DNA of 12,124 nucleotides, from assembly GCA_016875515.1 (NCBI GenBank), contig VGRA01000034.1, positions 1 to 12,124 on the forward strand. Reading direction: 5' to 3'. Every line of letters starts with the position of its first letter. Position 1 is the stretch's first letter. The notes under the pieces are model-generated. The model saw nothing but the letters and a program-made list of their open reading frames with translations. It was not told where the DNA came from and did not search any database. The DNA comes from Deltaproteobacteria bacterium (GTDB lineage: Bacteria; Myxococcota; Myxococcia; Myxococcales; Myxococcaceae). Below, piece by piece: positions 1-6,262 of this stretch. Both the position numbers and the translations under genes were made by a program.

Positions 1-251
1 AAGAGCGCGTCCGCGCGGTGGGCCTGCGGCACGTACCCCATGCGGGGCGGCCGGCCGGACGGCAGCACCCGGGTCCCATCCAGCAGCGGCAGCAGCCCCA
101 GCACGGACCGCAGCAGCGTGCTCTTCCCCGCGCCGTTGGGGCCCAGCAGCGCCAGGCGCGTCCCGCGGCGCACGTCCAGGTCCACCGGGCCGAGGATGGG
201 CTCGTAGTGGCCCACGCACGCGCGCTCGAGCCGGACCAGCGACTCCGCCAC
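1..251 (-). CDS. ABC transporter ATP-binding protein, N-terminal part (runs off the window)
   Basis: This is the first 83 or so residues of an ABC-transporter ATPase; the rest lies beyond the left edge. A GTG start at 251-249 gives MAESLVRLERACVGHY. It sits 2 bases after the queF stop, with a GAGG Shine-Dalgarno inside the last queF codons, so the two genes are co-transcribed and probably coupled. A Walker A motif, GPNGAGKST, is at residues 37-45. The Q-loop sequence MGYVPQ is at residues 71-76. In established families the GYVPQ form of the Q-loop is common in Zn/Mn-type (ZnuC/MntB-like) importers, but it is not exclusive to them. Signature, Walker B and H-loop are outside the window, so substrate and direction cannot be read. 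The call as an ABC ATPase is firm; metal import is only a guess. Confidence 0.88.
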   Translation of the reverse strand, partial: MAESLVRLERACVGHYEPILGPVDLDVRRGTRLALLGPNGAGKSTLLRSVLGLLPLLDGTRVLPSGRPPRMGYVPQAHRADAL

Positions 252-253
252 GG

Positions 254-643
254 CTACCTCTTCTTCTTGCTGTAGGTGGCGGTGATGACCGTGCCAATGC
301 CGCCGCGCACGAAGAAGTCCCCCTCCACCGTCATCTTCCGCGGCTTCACCAGCTTCACCAGGTCATCCAGGATGCGGTTGGTGACCGCCTCGTGGAACGC
401 CCCCTCGTCGCGGAAGCTCCACATGTACATCTTCAGGCTCTTCAGCTCCACGCACAGCGTGTCCGGCGTGTAGCGGATCTTGAAGTGCGCGAAGTCCGGC
501 TGTCCCGTCAGCGGGCACAGGCAGGTGAACTCCGGGATGTCGAAGAGGATCTCGTAGTCCCGGTCCGGCGACGGGTTCTTGAACGTCTGAAGGTCCTTGG
601 ACGGCTTGCTCGGGCGGTGCATCTCCATGGTGCGCCCGCCCAT
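254..643 (-). CDS. queF: QueF, NADPH-dependent 7-cyano-7-deazaguanine reductase (preQ0 reductase)
   Basis: QueF reduces the nitrile of preQ0 to the amine preQ1 with NADPH, a cytoplasmic step towards queuosine in tRNA. The 129-residue product is the short, single-domain form (B. subtilis type). The catalytic region [13 protein letters not shown] is at residues 40-52, with C43 as the expected thioimide-forming Cys and D50 as the general acid. The family signature [12 protein letters not shown] is at 66-77, and the substrate-binding Glu of FHE is E85. The ATG at 643 lies 3 bases after the stop of the deacetylase gene; a second ATG at 628 is possible because the first has only a weak ribosome site. 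No other queuosine genes are nearby, so earlier steps must be encoded elsewhere or preQ0 salvaged. Confidence 0.95.
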   Translation of the reverse strand: MGGRTMEMHRPSKPSKDLQTFKNPSPDRDYEILFDIPEFTCLCPLTGQPDFAHFKIRYTPDTLCVELKSLKMYMWSFRDEGAFHEAVTNRILDDLVKLVKPRKMTVEGDFFVRGGIGTVITATYSKKKR

Positions 644-646
644 ATC

Positions 647-1387
647 TCAGTCCCGCATTGTCGCAAAGGAGACCAGCTCCAGGTCCAGCTCCACCACCAG
701 CTCGGCTGCCCGCCGGGAGGTGAAGGTGCGGAGTTCCACCTCGCGCTGCGCCGCGTACCCGCTGCGGACGTGGCTGGGGGACAGCCCCGGGTGGCACATG
801 AGCTCCGTCACCCCCTCCGGCAGCCCGGAGAGCTGCCGCTCCAGCTCCTCCTCCGTCCAGTAGGCCTCCGCCCCCGCGTCCCCCACGAAGTGGGGGTTGG
901 TCCGCACGCCGGACGCGCGCAGCGCCGCCCGCATGGTGGCGTCGACGCTGCGCACCGGCAGCCCGCGCGCGCGCGCCGCCCGGGCCAGCCCCTCCAGCAC
1001 CCCTGCGTGCCGGTGCAGGTGCTTGTGCACGTCCACGTGCGTGGGAGGCCTTCCCGTCAGCGCCTCCAGCCGTTCGCACTGCGCGTGCGCCTCCGCCTCC
1101 ACAACCTCCGCGGGCAGCCCCGCCGCGCGGGCCTCGGAGAGTTCGCCGCGCTCCAGCCACGCCGCCGGGAAGCCCGCCCAGCAGGGGGCGTGGCGCGCCA
1201 GGTTCAGGTGCAGCCCCACCGAAAGCCCCGCCGTGTCTGCCGCCGCCTGCTCGCTGAACGGCGTGTTCACCATGAAGGTGGTGGACCGGACGATGCCCTC
1301 CCGCGCCGCGCGCCGGATGCCCTCGGTGACCGCCGGGTCGTACCCGAAGTCGTCCGCGTTGATGATGACCTGCCGGCGCGCCCCCAC
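647..1387 (-). CDS. YdjC/ChbG-family carbohydrate deacetylase
   Basis: This is a 246-residue cytoplasmic protein of the YdjC/ChbG superfamily. Members are metal-dependent deacetylases of N-acetylated sugars such as chito-oligosaccharides; a related branch occurs in hopanoid loci. Visible motifs are NADDFGY at residues 10-16 (metal and catalytic Asp), GLHLNL at 58-63, THVDVHKHLH at 116-125 (metal-binding His) and ELMCHPG at 195-201. The start chosen is GTG at 1387, 7 bases after the protease stop and preceded by GCGGAAA. The frame stays open further upstream to 1459, but that would overlap the protease end and add a poor, Cys/Gly-rich extension. The substrate cannot be read from sequence; no chitin or hopanoid genes lie beside it. 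Family assignment is firm, specific activity inferred. Confidence 0.85.
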   Translation of the reverse strand: MGARRQVIINADDFGYDPAVTEGIRRAAREGIVRSTTFMVNTPFSEQAAADTAGLSVGLHLNLARHAPCWAGFPAAWLERGELSEARAAGLPAEVVEAEAHAQCERLEALTGRPPTHVDVHKHLHRHAGVLEGLARAARARGLPVRSVDATMRAALRASGVRTNPHFVGDAGAEAYWTEEELERQLSGLPEGVTELMCHPGLSPSHVRSGYAAQREVELRTFTSRRAAELVVELDLELVSFATMRD

Positions 1388-1394
1388 TTTCCGC

Positions 1395-4300
1395 TCAGCC
1401 CCGCCGCCGCCGGCGCAACAGCGCCCAGACCACGAGCAGCCCCGTGACCGGCATTCCACCCACCGCCGCGCAGCCGGCTGCCGGGAGCGCTCGCGGCGCC
1501 AGCGGCAGCAGCAGCGGCGCGGGGGGCGGCAGGTCGCACATCTTCCCCTTCACCCCCACCACGCATGGGGCGTCTTGGATGCAGTTGGCCGAGCTGTCAC
1601 ACGAGGGCAGGCAGCGCATGTCTGCCTGGCTGGCGGTGCGGTTGCATGTCAGCCCCATCCCGCACACGTTGATGCCCTCCTTGCACACCGCGCTGAAGCC
1701 CGCCTCGGGAAGTTGGATGTACTTGCAGGTGCCGGACGTGCACTCCATCCCGCCCGGGCACTGGCCGTTGTCCTGGCAGCCGCGCGAGCAGTAGGCGTCC
1801 GGGTGCTGCTGGTCGAACGTGCACACCTTTTCCGTGCACACGTCCGCGTTGATGCACCCCCCGCCCAGTTCCACGCAGTCGCTGTCTGCCGCCGGGCACC
1901 CGGTGGGCTGGCAGATGCCGTTCTGGCCGCAGTTGGGCGGGCAGTCCGGGTCCCAGTCCGGGTTGGGGCACTGCCCCGAGCACAGGTTGTCCGCAACGCA
2001 GACGCAGTCCGGGTCCAGCGGCTGGCAGCCGCTCTTGCACTGCCCGTCCCGGGTGCACTGGGGCCCCTCCTCCTGGGTGAGCCACGCGTTGATGAACGAC
2101 GCGTAGTAGTCCGTGCGGGAGGCCCCGCCCAGCGTGCAGGACTCGACCGCGGTGAACGAGTGCACGCCCACCACCCGCTCCACGCCGTCCGAGAAGGTGT
2201 GGAAGGTGGGGCCGCCCGAGTCCCCCTGGCAGATGCCGCGGGACTGCTGGTCCCCCACGTAGAAGAGGGCAGGGGAGTAGTAGCCGCTGTTCTGCGGAGG
2301 GAGGATGAAGCTGAGCGCCACCTGCCGCTTGCGCGTGGGGCTCGGGTCCTGGGCCGTCCCGCCCACGGTCCGGCCGTAGCCCACCGAGCGCACCGGCCGC
2401 CCTCCGTACCCGGCGAGGTCCGCGTCGTTCCACGCCTTGGGCGTCACCGCCGGCGCGCGGTCCAGCAGCGCCAGGGCCACGTCCCCGCCGAGCGACTGGG
2501 AGTTGGGGTTCCAGTTGGGGTGGATGCGCGTCTTCACCAGCCGGTACCACGCGGACTGCGGCGTGCTGTCCGGGTTGGTGTAATGGGTGGCGTAGGCTTC
2601 AATCTCTTGGTTGGCACCCGCTGGCCCCATCCGCGCGTCCACGCAGTGCGCCGCCGTCAGCAGCGTCCGGGAGGCAATCAGGGTGGCCGTGCACCCCGAC
2701 TGCGCCATGCAGCGGCCCCCGTAGCAGAAGGCCCCCTCGTTGCCGCACTGCGCGTTGGAGGAGCAGGCCCCGCCCAGGTGCGTCGTCGCGAGCATGAACA
2801 CCTCGGGGTCCTGCCCCTGGGGCACCACCGTGCCGCCCAGGATGGCGCCGTGCGTGCGGCCGTACTCGGTGGGCCCGGCCACCTCTTCCGCGCCCTCAGC
2901 GGAAGGGGAGCAGCCGGCGGCCGCCAGCGCGGCGGCCGAGAGCGCAGCAGCGGCCCGGCGCTGGCGCCGACCCACCCACGGCAGGAGCACGAGCCCCAGC
3001 AGCCACAGCGGTCCGCCGCCCGCCTCCGAACAGCCCACCGCGGACGGGCCTGTAGCCACGGGCCCCGCGGTGGCCGGGGCGAGCGGCACCGTCTTCGGCG
3101 CTGGCGGCAGCGGTTGGCAGAACTCCACCGCCCCCTGGCCTGAGCGGCAGGTGGCCCCCGGCTCGGCGCAGCTGAATCCCGGCCCGCACGCCTCGCGGCA
3201 GTAGGTGGCCTCCCCCGGCCCGCCCGTGCACACCGTCTCCCCGGCGCAGAAGTCCGCCTGCAGGTCGCACGGATCCCCCAGCTGTTTCACCGGGCGAAGC
3301 GGGTAGCGGCACTGCCCGGTGCTGCACTCCATGCCGAACGGGCAGGATTCGGAACCGGTGCACGCCTCGGTGCAGTACCAGCCGTTCTGCCCGTCCGTGA
3401 TGCACGACCGGGTGATGCAGTCCTGGGTGCGGCTGCACTCGCCCCCGGTGTCCACGCAGTCCGGGTCCGGCACCGGGCACAGCGCCGTGGAGCACACGTT
3501 CCCGCCGCCGCAGTCCTTCGGGCAGTCCGGGTCCATGGCCGGGTTGGGGCACTGCGGCGAGCACTGCCCGTCCGCCACGCACACGCAGTCCACGTCCGGG
3601 GTGGTGCAGCCCTGCACGCACTGGCCGTCCGGATCGCACGAGGGGTTCTCCCACGTGGCCATGGTCGTCATCACCCACGAGGCGTACGCGTCCACGCGCG
3701 TGTCCCAGCCCTCGTAGGCGCAGTTCTGGTCTCCGTAGGAGACCACGCCCGCCACCTTCTCAACGCTGCCGAACGTCATCAACCCCGGGCCCCCCGAGTC
3801 CCCCTGGCACGTCTGCATCCCGTTGGCGCCGGACTCGAACGTCTTCGTCTCAATCTGCCGCAACGGGTAGGACACCTCGCGCTTGAGGCCATCCCCGTTG
3901 TTCCACGGGGAGGTCAGCCCGTAGCCGACATGCCGGATGGTCCGCCCGATGTCCGAGCCGGACAGCGGCGTGGTGTTGATGGGGATGGGGGTGACGCCGC
4001 TGAAGGCGGACTCCAACCGGTGGACGCTGATGTCGTTGGCGACGTTCTGGTCGTTGTAATAAGGGTGTTCCACCTGCCGGGTGATGAACCGGTACTGCTG
4101 CGGCTGGTTCGAGTCCGGGCCCACCACGGCAATGATGGAGGACGTGCCCCCCGTGGGCGCGTCCAGCGAGTGGTCCACGCAGTGGCCCGCGGACAACACG
4201 GTACGGGGGCCGATCAGCGTCCCGGTGCAGACCGAAGCCACGTAGACGGCGCCCTGGTGCTGGTACACCTGCGCAAGCGCCACCACCGCCGGGTCCCCCT

Positions 4301-4427
4301 GCGTCAGCTGCCCGCCAATGATGTCCTGCCGCAGCTGCCCCAGCTGCTGCTCGGCGCCCAGGGCTGCCGGCCCGCACCCGCTCACCAGCCCCGCCAGCAC
4401 ACCCACCCAAAGGATTCGGGAAACCAT
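1395..4427 (-). CDS. Double trypsin-like (S1) serine protease: two lipoprotein/MYXO-CTERM protease modules fused in frame
   Basis: One open frame of 1010 residues holds two complete secreted proteases. Module 1 has a lipoprotein signal (LVSGC, C18), mature trypsin start IIGG at 36-39, the triad H82 (SAGHC), D132 (NDIS) and S211 (CQGDSGGP), a Cys-rich arm at about 265-375, and a MYXO-CTERM-like tail (GC at 465-466, hydrophobic run, RRQRR at 487-491). Module 2 follows with no stop: an Ala-rich signal ending AAAGC (C506), ILGG at 529-532, the triad H594, D649 and S737, a matching Cys-rich arm, then a second tail with C986 and a terminal Arg run. The ATG at 4427 has a CGGAG ribosome site. Both catalytic domains look active, probably extracellular or surface digestive proteases. 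It could be a true fusion, two genes that lost their separator, or an assembly deletion. An internal GTG at 2975 could start module 2 separately, though no Shine-Dalgarno is evident. Confidence 0.88.
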   Translation of the reverse strand: MVSRILWVGVLAGLVSGCGPAALGAEQQLGQLRQDIIGGQLTQGDPAVVALAQVYQHQGAVYVASVCTGTLIGPRTVLSAGHCVDHSLDAPTGGTSSIIAVVGPDSNQPQQYRFITRQVEHPYYNDQNVANDISVHRLESAFSGVTPIPINTTPLSGSDIGRTIRHVGYGLTSPWNNGDGLKREVSYPLRQIETKTFESGANGMQTCQGDSGGPGLMTFGSVEKVAGVVSYGDQNCAYEGWDTRVDAYASWVMTTMATWENPSCDPDGQCVQGCTTPDVDCVCVADGQCSPQCPNPAMDPDCPKDCGGGNVCSTALCPVPDPDCVDTGGECSRTQDCITRSCITDGQNGWYCTEACTGSESCPFGMECSTGQCRYPLRPVKQLGDPCDLQADFCAGETVCTGGPGEATYCREACGPGFSCAEPGATCRSGQGAVEFCQPLPPAPKTVPLAPATAGPVATGPSAVGCSEAGGGPLWLLGLVLLPWVGRRQRRAAAALSAAALAAAGCSPSAEGAEEVAGPTEYGRTHGAILGGTVVPQGQDPEVFMLATTHLGGACSSNAQCGNEGAFCYGGRCMAQSGCTATLIASRTLLTAAHCVDARMGPAGANQEIEAYATHYTNPDSTPQSAWYRLVKTRIHPNWNPNSQSLGGDVALALLDRAPAVTPKAWNDADLAGYGGRPVRSVGYGRTVGGTAQDPSPTRKRQVALSFILPPQNSGYYSPALFYVGDQQSRGICQGDSGGPTFHTFSDGVERVVGVHSFTAVESCTLGGASRTDYYASFINAWLTQEEGPQCTRDGQCKSGCQPLDPDCVCVADNLCSGQCPNPDWDPDCPPNCGQNGICQPTGCPAADSDCVELGGGCINADVCTEKVCTFDQQHPDAYCSRGCQDNGQCPGGMECTSGTCKYIQLPEAGFSAVCKEGINVCGMGLTCNRTASQADMRCLPSCDSSANCIQDAPCVVGVKGKMCDLPPPAPLLLPLAPRALPAAGCAAVGGMPVTGLLVVWALLRRRRRG
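1719..2048 (-). repeat. Cys-rich arm, copy 2 (protein-level repeat)
   Basis: Second copy of the Cys-rich arm, after the second trypsin domain. It has the same order of motifs as copy 1 at 3303-3635: DGQC, DCVCVAD, QCPNP, DPDCP, DCV with GGGC, GMEC and TCKY. One residue more lies between two of the late cysteines than in copy 1. The conservation of order and spacing shows the two protease modules arose by tandem duplication, followed by considerable divergence. Confidence 0.7.
2910..3035 (-). other. Fusion junction: MYXO-CTERM tail of module 1 overlapping the lipoprotein signal of module 2
   Basis: On the minus strand, codons 3035 to 2955 encode a typical myxobacterial sorting tail: Gly-Cys, a Gly-rich spacer, a hydrophobic segment (PLWLLGLVLLPW) and RRQRR. 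The same Arg cluster is immediately followed by an Ala/Leu-rich hydrophobic stretch and the lipobox AAAGC (ending at 2910), as if it were the n-region of a second signal peptide. Read from GTG 2975, the piece MGRRQRR plus that stretch is a textbook lipoprotein signal. None of the three frames on this strand has a stop within the tail, so a single-base error would not restore a normal end for module 1. Confidence 0.75.
3303..3635 (-). repeat. Cys-rich arm, copy 1 (protein-level repeat)
   Basis: About 110 residues following the first trypsin domain, with a regular cysteine pattern. It includes DGQC, DCVCVAD, QCPNP, DPDCP, a DCV followed by GG, GMEC and a closing QCRY. It aligns almost without gaps to the arm after the second trypsin domain (1719-2048), roughly half the residues being identical including nearly all Cys. 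The paired Asp-x-Asp-Cys motifs suggest a disulfide-stabilised, possibly Ca-binding adhesive or spacer region; that role is inference. Confidence 0.7.
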
Positions 4428-4474
4428 GGAAACTCCGGACTTTGAGGACAGGTCGCGAGCGTGGAGCAACGCAT
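4428..4474. other. Short divergent region between the protease and peroxiredoxin genes
   Basis: Only 47 bases separate the protease ATG (4427, leftward, CGGAG site) from the ATG at 4475 (rightward, GGAG site). Each promoter must therefore overlap the other gene's 5' end, or the peroxiredoxin starts further in (for example GTG 4610). No convincing -35/-10 pair was found on either strand. Confidence 0.4.
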
Positions 4475-5170
4475 ATGCCACGGGTGTCATCCCGGGTTCA
4501 CGCCGCCTGCCCGCCCTGTCACCCGGACAGCCCTGCCCCTGCCATTGACCGAAAATCGGACACACCCGGGCGTTGCGCCGGGGCCGGCCCCGCCATTACC
4601 TCCACGGTCGTGCTGACAGCGCTCCTGACCTCCGCCCTCCTGGCCGCCACCCCCGCCGCAGGGGAGGTGGCCCCGGACTTCTCCGTGAAGGACGTGGACG
4701 GGAACGCGCTGCAGCTGTCGCAGCTGGTGGAAGAGCGCACCGTCCTGCTCGTCTTCTTCCCCAGGGCCTTCACCCCTGGTTGAACACGCGAGCTCTCGGC
4801 GTACCGGGACCGGTACGCGGAACTCGAGAAGGCGGGTGCCCGGGTGCTCGCGGTCTCCACGGATGACGCCGCCACCCTGCGGCGGTTCCGGGAGTCGCTC
4901 GGCTCGAAGGACACCTTCGTGTCCGACGAGGAGGGCTCCCTGGCCCGCCTGTACGGCGTGAAGTGGCCCGTGCTGAAGGTCGCCGGCCGCGTCACCTTCG
5001 TCATCGGAGAAGGGAGCCGCATCTTCAAGGTGCAGGACGGCACCGAGGCCATCAACCCGGAAGGTGCCGTGGCCGCCTGCCCGCTCCGGAAGAAGAGGCC
5101 CGCTGAGCCGCCGCCTGCGCCCCCCGTGCCAGCTCTGCCGCCTCCTCCGCCGGACGGCGGCACGCGCTGA
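4475..5170 (+). CDS. Peroxiredoxin (Bcp/PrxQ-like, AhpC/TSA superfamily), candidate selenoprotein with Sec at the peroxidatic position
   Basis: The frame is open from 4442 to 5170 except for one TGA at 4781-4783. Both sides in the same frame are one peroxiredoxin: VAPDFSVKDVDG, then VLLVFFPRAFTPG, then TGA, then TRELSAYRDRY, VLAVSTD, LYGVKWP, GRVTFVI. In Bcp/PrxQ proteins the motif is FTPGCT, so TGA stands exactly at the peroxide-attacking Cys; read as selenocysteine it is U103 of 231. A hairpin follows (4799-4818). The ATG at 4475 has GGAG 8 bases upstream; GTG 4484 or GTG 4610 are alternatives, because the 40 residues before the hydrophobic segment (40-58, a signal or anchor) are odd. The usual resolving Cys five residues after the active site is absent (Ala); the only Cys after U103 is C202, before a Pro-rich tail. 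Probably a membrane-attached or periplasmic peroxide reductase. The alternative is a nonsense mutation. Confidence 0.82.
4781..4783 (+). other. In-frame TGA, candidate selenocysteine codon
   Basis: TGA lies inside the motif FTPG-TGA-TRE, replacing the invariant peroxidatic Cys of Bcp/PrxQ-type peroxiredoxins. The frame continues without interruption for another 128 codons of conserved peroxiredoxin sequence. Position, conserved flanks and a following hairpin together favour recoding as selenocysteine over a random stop. Confidence 0.8.
4784..4828 (+). promoter_or_regulatory. Candidate bacterial SECIS element (hairpin just downstream of the TGA)
   Basis: The arms 4799-4807 (GCGTACCGG) and 4810-4818 (CCGGTACGC) are perfectly complementary around GA; opening the top pairs gives a 4-6 base loop starting with G. 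The apical loop is about 22-24 bases after the TGA. This fits the known bacterial arrangement, where the SelB-binding stem-loop lies right behind the Sec codon within the coding region with a G near the loop start. A weaker lower stem (CGAG 4789-4792 with CTCG 4823-4826) extends it. Confidence 0.65.
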
Positions 5171-5183
5171 CGCTTCCGTCGGC

Positions 5184-6188
5184 TCAGCCCCCCGCGGTCG
5201 CCGGGGATGGGCCCGCCGAGGGGAGCGACTCCGCCGCCTCCGCCAGCGCCCCCTTCGTCCGCGCCTGCGCCCGGGCCAGCCGCTCGCGCACCAGCACCGG
5301 GTCCTGGAAGCCGCGCGCCTCGTCCGTCAGCGCCTGCCGCTCCTCCGCCGTGTACTTGAGGTGCGCGTACCGCGTGGCATCCGAGACCACCCGCAGCTTC
5401 TTCACCACGCCCACCCACGACAGCGCCTTGAGGACGTAGAAGCTGAAGTCCACCTCCCACCAGAACCAGCCCTGGTTGGCGGTGTTCTGGTGGAAGTGGT
5501 GGTTGTTGTGCCACCCCTCGCCGCACGTCAGCAGCGCCAGCCAGAAGTTGTTCCGGCTGGTGTCCGTGGACTTGTACCGCCGCGTGCCGAACACGTGCGC
5601 CAGCGAGTTGATGGTGAAGGTGCCATGCCACAGGAGCACCGTGGAGACGAACAGCCCCCACACCAGCATGGACCAGCCGGCCCAGGCGTACAGCGCCACA
5701 CCCAGCAGCGTGGGTGGCACCAGGTGGTGCGTGTTCAGCCACACCAGTTCCGGGTACCGGGACAGGTCCTTGATGTTCTCCCAGCGCGTCTCGTCGTACT
5801 TGTGGGAGAGGATCCAGCCCGCGTGGCTCCACCAGAACCCCTTCAGCGTGGGGCTGTGGATGTCCTCCGGCTCGTCCGAGCAGCGGTGGTGGTGCCGGTG
5901 GTGCGCCGCCCACCACAGCGCCCCCTTCTGCGCGGACATGCCTCCGACAAACGCGAGCAGGAACTGGAACACCCGGCCCGCCTGGTACGCGCGGTGGCTG
6001 AAGTACCGGTGGTAGCCCGCGGTGATGGCGAACATGCGCAGGTAGTACAGCCCCACGCACACCAGGACCTCCCTCCACCGGAACCCCACCTGGAAGGCAC
6101 ACAGCGCCAGGGCGTGGACCACGAAGAAGGGGAGGCTGGCGGACCAACCGATGCGTTCATCTGCGGCGCGGGCGGGGGCGTGCGTCAT
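5184..6188 (-). CDS. Membrane-bound acyl-CoA/fatty acid desaturase
   Basis: This is a 334-residue integral-membrane di-iron desaturase of the stearoyl-CoA (delta-9-type) class, which introduces a double bond in an acyl chain with O2 and reduced electron carriers. The three histidine boxes are clear: HRYFSH at residues 60-65, HHRHHH at 96-101 and HNNHH at 227-231. Several hydrophobic segments lie between them. The family-typical GGMSAQKGALWWAAHHR and HGTFTINSLAH stretches are present. The start is ATG at 6188 because GGAG lies 6 bases upstream; the frame extends to 6242 without a better start. It ends 13 bases from the convergent peroxiredoxin stop. The M50 protease gene lies 74 bases upstream on the same strand. 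Regiospecificity is not readable. No cytochrome b5 fusion is present, so an external redox partner is needed. Confidence 0.93.
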   Translation of the reverse strand: MTHAPARAADERIGWSASLPFFVVHALALCAFQVGFRWREVLVCVGLYYLRMFAITAGYHRYFSHRAYQAGRVFQFLLAFVGGMSAQKGALWWAAHHRHHHRCSDEPEDIHSPTLKGFWWSHAGWILSHKYDETRWENIKDLSRYPELVWLNTHHLVPPTLLGVALYAWAGWSMLVWGLFVSTVLLWHGTFTINSLAHVFGTRRYKSTDTSRNNFWLALLTCGEGWHNNHHFHQNTANQGWFWWEVDFSFYVLKALSWVGVVKKLRVVSDATRYAHLKYTAEERQALTDEARGFQDPVLVRERLARAQARTKGALAEAAESLPSAGPSPATAGG

Positions 6189-6262
6189 GGCGGGCTCCAT
6201 CCGGTGGCCCGGACATTGGCCACCGTCACCCCGCATCAACACCCCGCCATGTCATGGGCGTG
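6189..6262. other. Intergenic spacer between the M50 protease and the desaturase
   Basis: This 74-base gap lies between two leftward genes and carries the GGAG ribosome site of the desaturase. A weak minus-strand TTGATG/CAATGT pair could be a promoter but is below what I would call. Whether the two genes share a transcript is open. Confidence 0.3.

Noticed and set aside
897..3143. Long plus-strand open frame (748 codons) opposite the protease and deacetylase genes
   Set aside because: It is antisense to genes with clear motifs, its product is Arg/Ala/Pro-rich low-complexity text without domains, and such frames are expected opposite GC-rich genes.
1719..3635. The two Cys-rich arms as a CRISPR-like or DNA-level repeat
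   Set aside because: Similarity is at the protein level with considerable DNA divergence; there are no identical short repeats with regular spacers.
2896..3678. A frameshift explanation for the double protease, using the alternative frame that ends at 2896
   Set aside because: That frame would extend the first tail by about 20 unrelated residues past the Arg cluster and does not provide the abrupt end typical of these tails; the in-frame reading explains both modules better.
4442..4783. Reading the peroxiredoxin as a pseudogene truncated at 4781
   Set aside because: The stop coincides with the catalytic Cys codon, the frame is intact and conserved on both sides, and a SECIS-like hairpin follows. 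A random nonsense mutation would rarely meet all three, although it is not formally excluded.
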